Part shown: piece by piece, positions 35,556 through 44,473 of the stretch
How positions within the stretch are numbered: the stretch's first letter is position 1
Layout: each line of letters opens with the position of its first letter
Assembly (NCBI GenBank): GCA_965248685.1
Contig: CBDFKC010000003.1
Location: forward strand, 1-64,000
Reading direction: 5' to 3'
Origin: VYFG01 sp965248685
GTDB taxonomy: Bacteria; Pseudomonadota; Gammaproteobacteria; Arenicellales; Poriferihabitantaceae
DNA length: 64,000 nucleotides
The notes under the pieces: model-generated
Seen by the model: only the letters and a program-made list of their open reading frames with translations
Told to the model about the DNA's origin: nothing
Databases searched by the model: none
Position numbers and translations under genes: made by a program

Positions 35556-36413
35556 ATGAGCCATTCAATCATTCGCCCACGTCGGAGTTTTATTTTTACC
35601 CCTGGTCTCAAACCCGAAATGTTTCCAAAGGCACTGGCCTCCGGCGCCGATATTGTCTGCGTGGAACTCGAAGATGGGATTGCACCAAAAGATAAATCTG
35701 CCGCACGGGAGCGAGCCCTGTCCCTGTTTGAAACCCCACAGGCGGATGATGGCGTCGAGCAAATTGTTCGGATCAACTGTATGCGCGAACAGTTTGGCAT
35801 TGAAGATGTGCAGGCCATTCTCACCACTGAAACACCGCCCCCTGCACTAATGATGCCGAAGGTGCGAACGCCGGATGAAGTAGTGATGCTCGATAACCTG
35901 CTGACCGAAAGCGGTCACCTGACCCGATTGCATGTCATTATCGAAACCAATGCCGGTCTTGAAGTCTGCTACGAGATAGCGCATTGCAGTTCGCGTATCG
36001 ACGCCCTGTTTTTTGGTGGCGTAGACATGGCCGCCGAGCTGCGCTGCGAAAACGCCTGGGAACCATTGCTGTATGCGCGTTCGCGGGTAGTTCACGCTGC
36101 CGCATCCGCCGGGCTCGACGTGATCGACGTACCCTACCTTGATCTGGACGACCATGGCGGCATGGTGGTCGCCGCCAAACAGGCGCGCGCCCTGGGGTTT
36201 TCCGGCAAGGGTTCCGTGCACCCAAAACAGATTGCTGCACTGAACGAAGTTTTCACTCCGTCCGAAGACGAGATTGCCCGTGCTCGTCACGTAATCGACA
36301 CTTTCGAAAAAGCCGATACCGGCCTCGTCGTTATCGATGGCAAGTTAATCGAAAAACCCGTGCTGCGCGACATGCATCGTATTGTTGCAATTGCCGATCG
36401 AATAAGGGATTAA
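35556..36413 (+). CDS. HpcH/HpaI (CitE-like) CoA ester lyase
   Basis: The 285-residue protein is a citrate lyase beta-like TIM barrel: RRSFIFTPGLKPEMFPKA, ADIVCVELEDGIAPKDK with the metal-binding acidic residues, VRINCMREQFG, LMMPKVRTPDEV, HVIIETNAGLEVCYEIA, and FSGKGSVHPKQIAALNEVF. Such enzymes cleave or form malyl-CoA, citramalyl-CoA or similar thioesters. No citE partner subunits (citD/citF) are present, so it is a stand-alone lyase. It begins about 60 bases after the molybdoenzyme gene, probably in the same transcript. Confidence 0.85.
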   Translation: MSHSIIRPRRSFIFTPGLKPEMFPKALASGADIVCVELEDGIAPKDKSAARERALSLFETPQADDGVEQIVRINCMREQFGIEDVQAILTTETPPPALMMPKVRTPDEVVMLDNLLTESGHLTRLHVIIETNAGLEVCYEIAHCSSRIDALFFGGVDMAAELRCENAWEPLLYARSRVVHAAASAGLDVIDVPYLDLDDHGGMVVAAKQARALGFSGKGSVHPKQIAALNEVFTPSEDEIARARHVIDTFEKADTGLVVIDGKLIEKPVLRDMHRIVAIADRIRD

Positions 36414-36611
36414 CGCATGACCACTTTCGGTGAATGGCCAGGTTTTTTGATGTTTTTTGTTGCCCCAGCTTCTTGGTTGATCAATGGCCGGTAATATCGA
36501 GTAGCACAGCAAACGCACCTTCTATTATGATAGGGGCAGAATCGTAATATGTTTAGCAGAGCGAATAAGTAAATCTCCCCAAGCAGTCCGGATACACCAG
36601 CCCGAGCAGTG

Positions 36612-37838
36612 ATGAGCATAGAAGAGACAACCAAGCCCAAGGCGTATCAATTCGACAATGCATCTCGTCGGCTCGTGATTGATTGGTGTGACAGTCATCA
36701 AAGCACTTTTCCGTACATCTGGCTGCGACATCATCAATCCTACCCGCTCACAGGTCGTCCGGAACAAGGACCTGACTATGTATTTCTAGCACCCGAAGCT
36801 TCCCAAGGTCTATTAGTCAGCAAGCTTGATCGACGTGACGATGAACTGGTAATACAGTGGCAGCACGATACCAGCACCACCCACCACAAGTTTACCGAGC
36901 TGCGCAGCCGATGTTTGTCACAATTGGCTCGACAATCTCGACAACCAAATCACACTATTTGGCTGGCAAAAAATGCCCATGAGTTCCCCTGGTTTGCAGC
37001 GAGTGATTTCGAGAATCCTGAGCGCCGGATGGAAGTCTTCTTGCACGTTCGCGACTATGGGATTGCGCTGGTAAAAAATTTGTCCCCAAACGAGAAAAAG
37101 ATAGAGTCATTACTTCCCTATTTCGGACCGGCACGGCACACCCACTTCGGGTATTTATTCGATATTCGCTCGCGCCCCAACGACAACGATGGTACCGGGG
37201 CGAACATCGGTGCCACGGCAAGCAATGCACAGTCACCCCATAGTGATGAGGGTTGGAGACATGGTCCACCCGGCATCAGTTTATTCCATTGTTTGAAGTC
37301 ATCGCCAAATGGCGGTGGAAGTTCAGTTTTTGTGGATGCCATTGGTGCTGCCGAAAGTTTGCGGACATCCCACCCTGATTCGTTTCACTTTCTATCCACT
37401 ACCCCGATATTGTTCGAGGCGCAAAGAAACGCTGAAGAACGTTTTCGCGCACGAAATCGTATAATCGCCACTGATATGGATGGCAATGTTCGTGGCGTTC
37501 GCGTTACCGATCGGACCATACCGCCACTGGATCTTGCCGCTGATAAAATAGAAATGGGTTATCAGGCACTGAGTGATTTTTACGGCATTTTAGCTTCGCC
37601 GGAGCGCCGTTTCGAGTATTTGCTCAAACCCGGCGAAATGGTGATATTCGATAACCACCAAACGCTGCACGCACGACATGAATTCGACCCCCAGGCCGGC
37701 GAGCGCTGGTTACAACAACTCTCTATTGATCGCGAAGAGTTTCACAATCGACTAAGACAACTTGCTGACCAATTGGGAAGGGAAGACATTAGTAACTGGG
37801 AGCCGGATGCAGGCTGTTTAAGCTACGGAGTGAGCTAA
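36612..37838 (+). CDS. Gamma-butyrobetaine hydroxylase-like 2-oxoglutarate dioxygenase
   Basis: The 408-residue protein has an N-terminal DUF971-like domain (VIDWCDSHQSTFPYIWLRHH, about 20-40) and a TauD/BBOX catalytic domain. The iron triad is HSD in QSPHSDEGWRHGPPG (His at about 210, Asp two later), and the distal histidine is in NHQTLHARHEF. PGISLFHCLKSS follows the first pair as in gamma-butyrobetaine and trimethyllysine dioxygenases. The product is therefore likely to hydroxylate a quaternary-ammonium or related amino compound. ATG 36612 is adjacent to an in-frame GTG. Confidence 0.83.
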   Translation: MSIEETTKPKAYQFDNASRRLVIDWCDSHQSTFPYIWLRHHQSYPLTGRPEQGPDYVFLAPEASQGLLVSKLDRRDDELVIQWQHDTSTTHHKFTELRSRCLSQLARQSRQPNHTIWLAKNAHEFPWFAASDFENPERRMEVFLHVRDYGIALVKNLSPNEKKIESLLPYFGPARHTHFGYLFDIRSRPNDNDGTGANIGATASNAQSPHSDEGWRHGPPGISLFHCLKSSPNGGGSSVFVDAIGAAESLRTSHPDSFHFLSTTPILFEAQRNAEERFRARNRIIATDMDGNVRGVRVTDRTIPPLDLAADKIEMGYQALSDFYGILASPERRFEYLLKPGEMVIFDNHQTLHARHEFDPQAGERWLQQLSIDREEFHNRLRQLADQLGREDISNWEPDAGCLSYGVS

Positions 37839-37931
37839 CATTATGATTACGCTTCAGACAAACAGAAACTTGGGCAAACGCGGTTTGTGTAAAGATTCTA
37901 TACCGCCTCAGAAATAGTAAGTAATTGCATA

Positions 37932-39032
37932 ATGCGAATTAACGCCTTTGTATATATTGTTTCCGCCTTGATAACACCCCTTTTACCGGGTCCAAACTCA
38001 CATTCTCAGGAACAAAGCCAAAACAGCTACCTTCACTTCGAGCCCACTGCCATTATTGACTATGCTGGCCTCGGTCAACCTACGGCAGCCATGACACTGT
38101 TTATCCCCAAAGGCTGGCAAACCGATGGCGGAATTGTCTGGGGGAATCAGCATCTTTGTACCAATGGATACGCTGTTCAGTGGCAGGCGCTTTCACCAGA
38201 TAAAACCAGTGGCGCACTAATCCTGCCGCAATGGGGTTGGGAATTTAATTCCGTCAATGGAAAATCCGCGAACGTCAATTGCCCCATTCTCCAGATTTAT
38301 AATGTGGAAGCCTATCTCCACACCGTTATCCAAAACCTGCGACCCGATGCGCAAAACATTACCTTCCGGCAACGCCCAGATCTATTGGCAGAATTTCCTC
38401 AAACTTTCAGCGAACAGCCCTGGACAATGGGTGTTCAGCAATCCTGGGTAGAGACCGGTGAACTGGCCTTCACCTTTTCTGAGCAAGGCAAAACCATGGA
38501 GGGACACCTTGCTGCAGGCGTCACTTTCTTAAAAACCATTACCAACACCGCGAGCTATTATTCTGAGTTAGTGCAAGCCTCGGCTCTACCTGCCTATGGC
38601 ACCTTCGCTCCATTGGGCCAGTACAACCCAATGCTTTTTCGGGCAATCCGAAAGTCGCTGCAACCGGACGCTTACTGGAACCAGGAAATCTCCAAACACA
38701 ACACCAAAATGAATAGCATCACGTTAAATGGTATAGCAGCCCGTGGCAAAATTGCTGCGGATGCCAATCGTGATATCAACAATATCATCAGCAATTCCTG
38801 GCGCCGCCAGCAGATAAGCTCGGATCGGCGTGCCCGGGAATTTTTGGAAGTAATTCGTGAAACAGAAACCTATTCTGATCCCAATACGGTCGGGGGCGAA
38901 GTGGAACTTTCCAATCATTATAATCACGCCTGGAAATTAGAAGATGGTACCTATGTTCTTACTGACCAAGCTGGATTCAATCCGATTCAGGTGTTGGGAA
39001 TGGGCGGGGAACGGTTAAGGCCGGCGCAGTAA
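37932..39032 (+). CDS. Exported hypothetical protein
   Basis: The 366-residue protein has an N-terminal signal sequence (MRINAFVYIVSALITPLLPG, cleavage near SHS). The mature part begins YLHFEPTAIIDYAGLGQPTAAMTLFIPKGW in two steps, has GAVQWQALSPDKTSGALILPQWGWEF-like beta-rich sequence, and ends with VELSNHYNHAWKLEDGTYVLTDQAGFNPIQVLG-type sequence that occurs in uncharacterised exported proteins. No catalytic motif is clear. It follows the dioxygenase gene by about 90 bases on the same strand. Confidence 0.65.
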   Translation: MRINAFVYIVSALITPLLPGPNSHSQEQSQNSYLHFEPTAIIDYAGLGQPTAAMTLFIPKGWQTDGGIVWGNQHLCTNGYAVQWQALSPDKTSGALILPQWGWEFNSVNGKSANVNCPILQIYNVEAYLHTVIQNLRPDAQNITFRQRPDLLAEFPQTFSEQPWTMGVQQSWVETGELAFTFSEQGKTMEGHLAAGVTFLKTITNTASYYSELVQASALPAYGTFAPLGQYNPMLFRAIRKSLQPDAYWNQEISKHNTKMNSITLNGIAARGKIAADANRDINNIISNSWRRQQISSDRRAREFLEVIRETETYSDPNTVGGEVELSNHYNHAWKLEDGTYVLTDQAGFNPIQVLGMGGERLRPAQ

Positions 39033-39142
39033 GCGCAAGCCTGATGCAGCTGGGCTTACCCAAAGTTCGTTGGTTCTCGCTGAGAAATGTCCTGCTTTTA
39101 AACCCAGTTTCAAGTGGTGAATCTGAGGCTATAATCATCAAT

Positions 39143-39165
39143 TTGTACGGAATAAATCCGTACAA
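39143..39165. promoter_or_regulatory. Palindromic operator upstream of antitoxin gene
   Basis: TTGTACGGA at 39143-39151 and TCCGTACAA at 39157-39165 form a perfect 9-base inverted repeat around ATAAA, ending 18 bases before the antitoxin ATG. RHH antitoxins of DUF1778/TacA type repress their own promoters by binding such palindromes, so this is the likely autoregulatory site. Confidence 0.75.
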
Positions 39166-39183
39166 TTTATATTGGAGTAAATC

Positions 39184-39453
39184 ATGACAATTGCAAGATT
39201 TGACATGCGCCTTGACGAAAAGGTAAAAGCAAAAGCAGAAAAGGCTAATACATTGCTGGGCATGCGTAGCTTGTCTGAATATATGTCGGAACTCCTGGAT
39301 AGAGATGCGACTGAAGTAATTGCCCGTCACGAATCTATTACGGTTGAGAATAACCGCTTTGACCAGTTTATGACTGGGTGCGAAAAAGCAGATAGGCCAA
39401 ATGCCGCATTAATTGATGCAGCGGAAATTTCTAAGGAGAGCGGAATTCAGTGA
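39184..39453 (+). CDS. DUF1778 (TacA-type) ribbon-helix-helix antitoxin
   Basis: The 89-residue protein begins IARFDMRLDEKVKAKAEKAN, the beta strand and first helix of a DUF1778 RHH domain. SLSEYMSELL is the second helix region, and the C-terminal part ends RPNAALIDAAEISKESGIQ, the toxin-neutralising tail. A palindromic operator lies just upstream. It overlaps the toxin start (ATGA). TacA-type antitoxins neutralise GNAT toxins that acetylate aminoacyl-tRNA; here the toxin partner is broken, so the antitoxin may now be solitary. Confidence 0.85.
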   Translation: MTIARFDMRLDEKVKAKAEKANTLLGMRSLSEYMSELLDRDATEVIARHESITVENNRFDQFMTGCEKADRPNAALIDAAEISKESGIQ

Positions 39454-39808
39454 AGTGGGGTGCCGAGTTCGTGGAACTCGAAAAACTTGTACACGACCGG
39501 CATTCCTTTGACTGTGGCAAATCTGAGCTGAATCATTATATTCGGACAGAAGCAGCGCGCCATACCAAGGCAGGAATAAGTAAAACCCACATACTGCCAA
39601 CCGCAAAATCGGCCAGAAATGGAATGTTTGGAATATGTTTTTTCTATACCGTAGTACCAAGTTCCTTAAAACAAAAAACGTTGCCTTCCGATCTCGCCAA
39701 AAAACTTCCTCGTTATCCTGCCTAGTATTTCTTTTGGCGCAACTTGCCGTGCACGCCGAATGTCAGGGAGTCTCGACCATACGCTCTATCAGGAATGGCT
39801 ACGCTTAA
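39450..39808 (+). pseudogene. TacT-like GNAT toxin, frameshifted and truncated
   Basis: The frame at 39450 starts normally (FDCGKSELNHYIRTEAARHTK, split by line here; KAGISKTHILP) and reaches KLPRYP, then shifts. Reading one frame over from about 39719 gives VFLLAQLAVHAECQGVST, the expected acetyl-CoA-binding strand region, then it ends at TAA 39806-39808. A complete TacT-like protein needs about 70 more residues. The toxin should therefore be inactive. Confidence 0.8.
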
Positions 39809-39880
39809 TTCGCCGACGATTGTCCCGATTATCATTACAGCCGCGCTCATAGAATTTGTAATGCTACTGTTTCTATTCCG

Positions 39881-41263
39881 TTAAATTATTTTAGAGTGGC
39901 TTGTTGGGACACTGGATTTAAAATAACGGTCGAATTTCGTGCATACATACCGGACCAATGGTTTGCCCTGTAGCGTTATGCTGATTTTTTCTCTGTTGAT
40001 GGTGATCAACCCATCTTCCATAAGCGGTTGCAGGCTCCGCATTTCTTGCGAAAAGTAATCGGTAAAATCAATTGCGTGGGTAGATTCTATATCTCTAAAA
40101 ATAACTTTGCCACGGCACATCAGTGAGTCGATAATGTCGCCTCTTAGCCTGTCATCGTCGTTCAGCAGATAGCCCCTTTCTATGGGTAAACAATTGTTTG
40201 AAACAGCGGCATAATAGGTTTTTAGGTCTTTGGTGTTCTGACTGAAACAGCCACCCACGTTGCTGATTGAGGTTAACCCCATGCCCACTAAATCGCAATT
40301 TCCATGGGTTGAATATCCTTGAAAATTTCGTTGCATTTTCCCATTGTTCAGCGCTGTAACGAGGCTGTCCGATGACTTGGCGAAATGATCCATACCAATG
40401 AGTTCATACCCGCAAGACAAGAGAGTTTGCGCGGATAGTGTGAACATTTCGAGTTTTTCATTCGCCTGAGGAAGCTCTTGCCGTTTAATCCGCTGTTGTG
40501 CCGGGAACAATTCAGGCATGTGAGCATAATTGAACAGGCTGATTCTGTCGGGGTCGACGTCAATAACCTTCCAAATGGTTTGCAGAAAGCCCGATACCGT
40601 CTGTAGCGGTAGACCATAAATCAAATCCAGGTTGATTGAGTCGAACCCAGCGTCCCAAGCCGCGTCAATAATGGACGTAGTCATTCCTTCTGGTTGTACC
40701 CGGTGAATGGCCCTCTGTACGGCCGGATCAAAATCCTGCACTCCAATGCTAATACGATTAAAACCGACATTCTTGAGCTTTCGTATATATTCGGGTGTAA
40801 CGGTTCGAGGATCAATTTCAATAGAAAAGTCCTTCTCAGGCTTACTGGGAACATTAAAGTTGCGGGCTACGGTATCCAGTAACTCCTTAATTTGATCTAT
40901 AGTCAGGAAGGTTGGGGTTCCACCACCCAGATGCAGCTGTGTTACTTCCCGAGTAGGCGAAAAATACGAGCCGCGCATGGCGACTTCCAACAATAAATAA
41001 TCCAGATACTCTCTGCCTTTGGATTTGTTCTTTGTCAGTATTTTGCTACAGCCACAATAAAAACATAGGTGTGCACAAAAAGGGATATGGAAATAGAGCG
41101 ACAAATCCTTGTCACATTGTGAATTACTCTGAATGGCACAATTGACAAAGCCTTTCTCCGCAAATTCACCCGAAAACTGGAGTGCTGAGGGATAAGAGGT
41201 GTATCTGGGGGCAGACACATCGTATTTTGACAGCAACTTTTGATTGATTAGTGCAATATTCAC
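39881..41263 (-). CDS. hemN: Oxygen-independent coproporphyrinogen III oxidase
   Basis: The 460-residue radical SAM enzyme has the HemN start (YDVSAPRYTSYPSALQF), the iron-sulfur motif CAHLCFYCGC near residue 63, LHLGGGTPTFL, SIEIDPRTVT, NRISIGVQDFDPAVQ and YTSYP/GGCF-type conserved parts through the C-terminus. It makes protoporphyrinogen precursors without oxygen for heme synthesis in the cytosol. A perfect Fnr/Anr site lies 52 bases upstream at 41315-41328, as expected for an anaerobically induced hemN. Confidence 0.93.
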   Translation of the reverse strand: MNIALINQKLLSKYDVSAPRYTSYPSALQFSGEFAEKGFVNCAIQSNSQCDKDLSLYFHIPFCAHLCFYCGCSKILTKNKSKGREYLDYLLLEVAMRGSYFSPTREVTQLHLGGGTPTFLTIDQIKELLDTVARNFNVPSKPEKDFSIEIDPRTVTPEYIRKLKNVGFNRISIGVQDFDPAVQRAIHRVQPEGMTTSIIDAAWDAGFDSINLDLIYGLPLQTVSGFLQTIWKVIDVDPDRISLFNYAHMPELFPAQQRIKRQELPQANEKLEMFTLSAQTLLSCGYELIGMDHFAKSSDSLVTALNNGKMQRNFQGYSTHGNCDLVGMGLTSISNVGGCFSQNTKDLKTYYAAVSNNCLPIERGYLLNDDDRLRGDIIDSLMCRGKVIFRDIESTHAIDFTDYFSQEMRSLQPLMEDGLITINREKISITLQGKPLVRYVCTKFDRYFKSSVPTSHSKII

Positions 41264-41314
41264 TTTGGTTTCTCCTCGCTGAGGTGAAATTTACAACGCA
41301 CAATCAATTGGTTG

Positions 41315-41328
41315 TTGATTTGGATCAA
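41315..41328. promoter_or_regulatory. Fnr/Anr box (perfect) between hemN and a small gene
   Basis: TTGATTTGGATCAA matches the consensus TTGAT-N4-ATCAA exactly. It lies between the divergent hemN and the Cys-rich gene at 41390, 52 and 62 bases from the starts, so it could serve one or both promoters. Confidence 0.85.
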
Positions 41329-41389
41329 TATCAAAAGGTATTAGTACCATAGGCTATATAAAACCAACATTTCCTGATGGGTGAGTGTT

Positions 41390-41608
41390 ATGAATGAAAA
41401 GATTCGAACCAAAGTGGTTTACTGCAAACAAAAGAAACGTTATGTCGAGATAGAATTCACCGGCAGTGGTCCCTGGTATAGTCCCTGCCGCAAGCTGGTA
41501 TCTTGCCCGGCAGCCACGGATCCTGGCCAGTCATGCGACTATTCCTGTCTTGGAAAACTGGACGTACCCGCACTTATTCAGGATAGACGAGTAGGACCAG
41601 GTTACTAA
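41390..41608 (+). CDS. Small cysteine-containing protein, Fnr-linked
   Basis: The 72-residue protein from ATG 41390 has cysteines in VVYCKQ, SPCRKLV, SCPAA and QSCDYSCLGKL (five in all) and basic patches (IRTKVV, KQKKRY). It resembles a small zinc- or iron-sulfur-binding protein but no family is recognised. An in-frame GTG at 41381 is an alternative start. It shares the Fnr box with hemN, so it may be made at low oxygen. A weak hairpin GACCG/CGGTC with T-rich sequence follows near 41622-41665. Confidence 0.55.
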   Translation: MNEKIRTKVVYCKQKKRYVEIEFTGSGPWYSPCRKLVSCPAATDPGQSCDYSCLGKLDVPALIQDRRVGPGY

Positions 41609-41747
41609 CTGAAAAAAGGGACCGTTAATACAAGAAGTTAAAGCGGTCGCTCGTTTTAATTTTGGAGTAGCTTGTTAGCATTTCAGCATGAAGTTTGGCT
41701 GGAAGTGAGGTAACCGTGATTTATTACAATCAGGTTTCATAATTTAC

Positions 41748-42200
41748 TCACTGGAGTTTGAGCTTGAAGCCTTCGTGAGTCGCCTTGAATCCGAGCGATT
41801 GGTAAAATCGTAATGCATCTGGTCGCTGTTTATCTGATGTTAGTTGCACAATGCTGCAATTTCTGTCTCTAGCCCGATTGATTGCCCAGTCGAAGAACGC
41901 TGTCCCTAGTCCTTTTCCCCGATACGTTTGTGCAATTCTGACGCCCCCAATCAGACAACGCCATGAGCCCGTGTGCGTTAAATAAGGAATAAAGGTCAGT
42001 TGCAACATACCGACCAGTTCGTTATCAGATTCAACTACCACAAGCTCATTATTGGGGTCTGTCTCGATACCCTGAAATGCTTCCCCATATCGCGAGCTCA
42101 AAGGTAGCGTTAGATTTTCTCGCTGCGCTCCCAACGGATCATCCGCTAGCAGCCCGACGAACCTTTCGATGTCGACCTTCCTGGCTTCACGAAATTGCAG
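41748..42200 (-). CDS. GNAT acetyltransferase, start codon unclear
   Basis: The acetyl-CoA-binding motif is RIAQTYRGKGLGTAFFDWAI, followed by VQLTSDKQRPDALRFYQSLGF and ATHEGFKLKL, a well-known small N-acetyltransferase layout. The family N-terminus is also readable upstream (EARKVDIERFVGLLADDPLG), but no ATG, GTG or TTG starts it; candidates are CTG 42200 or the later TTG 42134, which would cut it. The frame is open to the TAA of the preceding gene at 42225. Either the start is non-canonical or it was lost and the gene is decaying. Confidence 0.7.
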   Translation of the reverse strand: MQFREARKVDIERFVGLLADDPLGAQRENLTLPLSSRYGEAFQGIETDPNNELVVVESDNELVGMLQLTFIPYLTHTGSWRCLIGGVRIAQTYRGKGLGTAFFDWAINRARDRNCSIVQLTSDKQRPDALRFYQSLGFKATHEGFKLKLQ

Positions 42201-42224
42201 ATTCCTTGACGCTACAAAGTTACC

Positions 42225-42683
42225 TTAGTGAACGGTTACCAGCCATACGCTAAGTACGAATGTAACCAGAGAACAAACGGTCCTCAGATGATTCCATCTG
42301 GTCCAAGTTTGCAAATAATGTGACCAAATCCGTTTTGCTTCGTCGCTGTCGAGATCCTGCTTGGCAAGTAAATTGTTATGGGGCACGTTAAATACGATGG
42401 TACAAACAAACATGCCGATGAAATATACCAATCCAGTCATCAGCAGATAAATCGAATTCGGTTCGCTCCAGTAAACAACCGCTAGAATAACAAGCAAAGC
42501 AGACACAATCGACGAGCCAAAAAACAGCGGCATAAACCACGAGCGCAGGATTGCCTTATTGATCGAATTCATTGCCTGGATTGCATTGGAACTTCCAATG
42601 TCGTCGAATGCTCGCATAACAAACCCGGAAAATGCAAAGTAAATTCCGGCCATTAGGCCGCTGCTGAGTGCAGCGGCCCACAA
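42225..42683 (-). CDS. DUF1772 (anthrone oxygenase-like) membrane protein
   Basis: The 152-residue protein has four hydrophobic segments (SSGLMAGIYFAFSGFVMRAF, SSIVSALLVILAVVYW, LLMTGLVYFIGMFVCTIVF, TVCSLVTFVLSVWLV) and the DUF1772 features NVPHNNLLA and WNHLRTV. Fungal relatives act as anthrone oxygenases; the bacterial role is unknown. TTG 42683 is the first standard start; in-frame codons before it (ATT onward) read like the normal family N-terminus (SIQQSVLLW). It is divergent from a decayed AraC gene. Confidence 0.75.
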   Translation of the reverse strand: MWAAALSSGLMAGIYFAFSGFVMRAFDDIGSSNAIQAMNSINKAILRSWFMPLFFGSSIVSALLVILAVVYWSEPNSIYLLMTGLVYFIGMFVCTIVFNVPHNNLLAKQDLDSDEAKRIWSHYLQTWTRWNHLRTVCSLVTFVLSVWLVTVH

Positions 42684-42705
42684 TAGAACGGACTGCTGGA
42701 TCGAA

Positions 42706-43476
42706 ATGGAGGATCAAGAACTCACATTTATGCCCCAGGGAAGTCTGTCATTTATTCCCCGGGGAACTCGACACAAACTACGCAGTAGTCCAAACGCAGA
42801 TACCGAATAACTTTCCAGTATTCCGATTGAATTAATCGGAGACAGGTTCGAAATAATGCGCTACGGTGGGGGCGGCAATTTTACCCAGGTTACATATTTC
42901 GGCGTACGGTTCGACCACATTCTAGCCTATCGTTTAATCAGACTATTACCCGATATTCTGCATGTCCGGTCGATTAAAGAGGACGACGGATGGCTGCAAA
43001 ACACGATCCAGTTTAGTTCAAGGGAAGCACAGCAGATGCTGCCTGGAAACGAAACCGTCATTACCCGCCTGGCGGATATTCTTGTTATACAATCCATTCG
43101 TAGCTGGATCGAAACCGCCCGGAAAGAAAAACATGGATGGATAGCCGCTCTACACGATAAACGGATTGGCGAGGCCCTGGCAATCAGCCATCGTCATCCC
43201 GAAAAAGACTGAAGTGTGGCCTCGCTGGCGGTAGAGATTGGTATGTCACGATCAGGATTTTCCGCGCGCTTTTCCACACTGGTTGGCGAATCCGGTATGT
43301 ATTACCTCACAGGCTTGCGCATGCAACTAGCGCGCCAAAATATTCTGCAGACATCGAATTCGTTGGCAAATATTGCAAAACAGGTCGGATACAATTCCGA
43401 ACCCGCGCTCAATCGCGCTTTCAAGCGAGCTATGGGCACACCTCCTGGCGCAGTACGAAAAGGAGACTTAGAATAA
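42706..43476 (+). pseudogene. AraC-family regulator (cupin type) with two in-frame stops
   Basis: A single frame runs from 42706 to 43476 and reads as an AraC_binding_2/HTH_18 regulator: SLSFIPRGTRHKL, then TAA at 42808-42810, then RYGGGGNFTQVTYFGVRF and LLPDILHVRS, then HPEKD, TGA at 43210-43212 where the family has Trp, then SVASLAVEIGMSRSGFSARF and NIAKQVGYNSEPALNRAFKR. The first 60 or so residues of the family are missing at the 5' end. Two stops plus truncation make it a clear pseudogene. Its DUF1772 neighbour was probably its target. Confidence 0.88.
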
Positions 43477-43821
43477 AAGTGGTATTGGATAAATAAAAAC
43501 CTGAACAAAAACCATGGCTTGTTTTTGAATTCATCGCCATGGTGCAGTCCCACCCTAAAGAACAAGGGTTCAATCATCATCGCCTATAAGCAGCAAACCG
43601 GTGTTGTATGAAATCAAATACGCCAGAGAACACACCGTCCTGGTAAAGGATCACCTTTAGAGTCAAATTGGTTTCGCAACCGGTGCTCTGATCGATCTCA
43701 CGATACTGCTACCGCTTGGCGTGTGATATGTCAAATCACCCCCCGAGATACCATTGCCTGAGTTGATGAAACAATTGTGTTCTCATAGGTATTTCTTACA
43801 TTTTCTCCGATTAACTGCGAG
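43477..43821. other. Intergenic stretch without visible gene
   Basis: About 345 bases between the AraC pseudogene and the Fnr box of the HiPIP gene. No ORF with coding character, repeat or strong hairpin is seen; it probably holds the HiPIP promoter region at its right end. Confidence 0.5.
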
Positions 43822-43835
43822 TTGATTTGTATCAA
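43822..43835. promoter_or_regulatory. Fnr/Anr box (perfect) upstream of HiPIP gene
   Basis: TTGATTTGTATCAA matches TTGAT-N4-ATCAA exactly and lies 124 bases before the HiPIP ATG, a distance that suits activation of a promoter with a long 5' leader. Confidence 0.8.
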
Positions 43836-43959
43836 TCCAAATTGACTCAAATAAATTACTATGTCGCGACACTGGAATCGATGTTCAGGACACCCATGTA
43901 TCGATTATCGAAAACAGACATTTTTCCTATTTTTAAATCATAAATTTGGAGTCATTCGT

Positions 43960-44250
43960 ATGAAAAGATTTAATCGGCGAACTTTTGTTACATTGCTCGT
44001 AGCTGCGCCACTACCTACCTTGCTTTCCAATACCAGCGTCGCAGATGACCCACCTAAACTGGAGGAAAGCGATACCATGGCCAAGACCCTTGGGTATATC
44101 AATGCGTCAGAAAAACCTGAGCAGCTTTGTAAAGGTTGTCAGTTATACCAGGCCGAGCCCGATGTAGAATGGGGACCTTGTATTATATTTCCAGGTAAAG
44201 TAGTGAATGCTAACGGTTGGTGTAAGTCCTGGGTGGTCAAGGCAAGCTAG
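43960..44250 (+). CDS. High-potential iron-sulfur protein (HiPIP)
   Basis: From ATG 43960 (TTTGGAG before it) the product has 96 residues. It has a Tat-like signal (NRRTFVTLLVAAPLPTLL) and a mature part with four cysteines in HiPIP spacing: CKGC, then WGPCIIFPGKVV, then NGWCKSW. It would be a periplasmic 4Fe-4S electron carrier between the cytochrome bc1 complex and terminal reductases or oxidases. A perfect Fnr box upstream indicates low-oxygen expression. The gene stands alone, 180 bases before an LOG-family remnant. Confidence 0.9.
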   Translation: MKRFNRRTFVTLLVAAPLPTLLSNTSVADDPPKLEESDTMAKTLGYINASEKPEQLCKGCQLYQAEPDVEWGPCIIFPGKVVNANGWCKSWVVKAS

Positions 44251-44473
44251 CGCTTCGAGTAAATATCGCTTTTCACTGTATTTGACTGACTGTTGAAATA
44301 GCCAGCCTCAATACGATAAGTGCTGCCAAATAAACAACAGAGAATAAATATTGGACGGTATAAGAATTCGGCTGGGGCAAATCAAAAATCAGCCAATGAG
44401 ATAGTGATATCAAGCATGATATTTACGAATTCAAGCTGACTGCGCGACATCAACCTGGATACAAACCTGAAAA

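Noticed and set aside
42808..43212. Stop codons in the AraC gene as recoding (selenocysteine or readthrough)
   Set aside because: One stop is TAA and the TGA replaces a conserved tryptophan; the 5' end is also missing, so decay is the simpler explanation.
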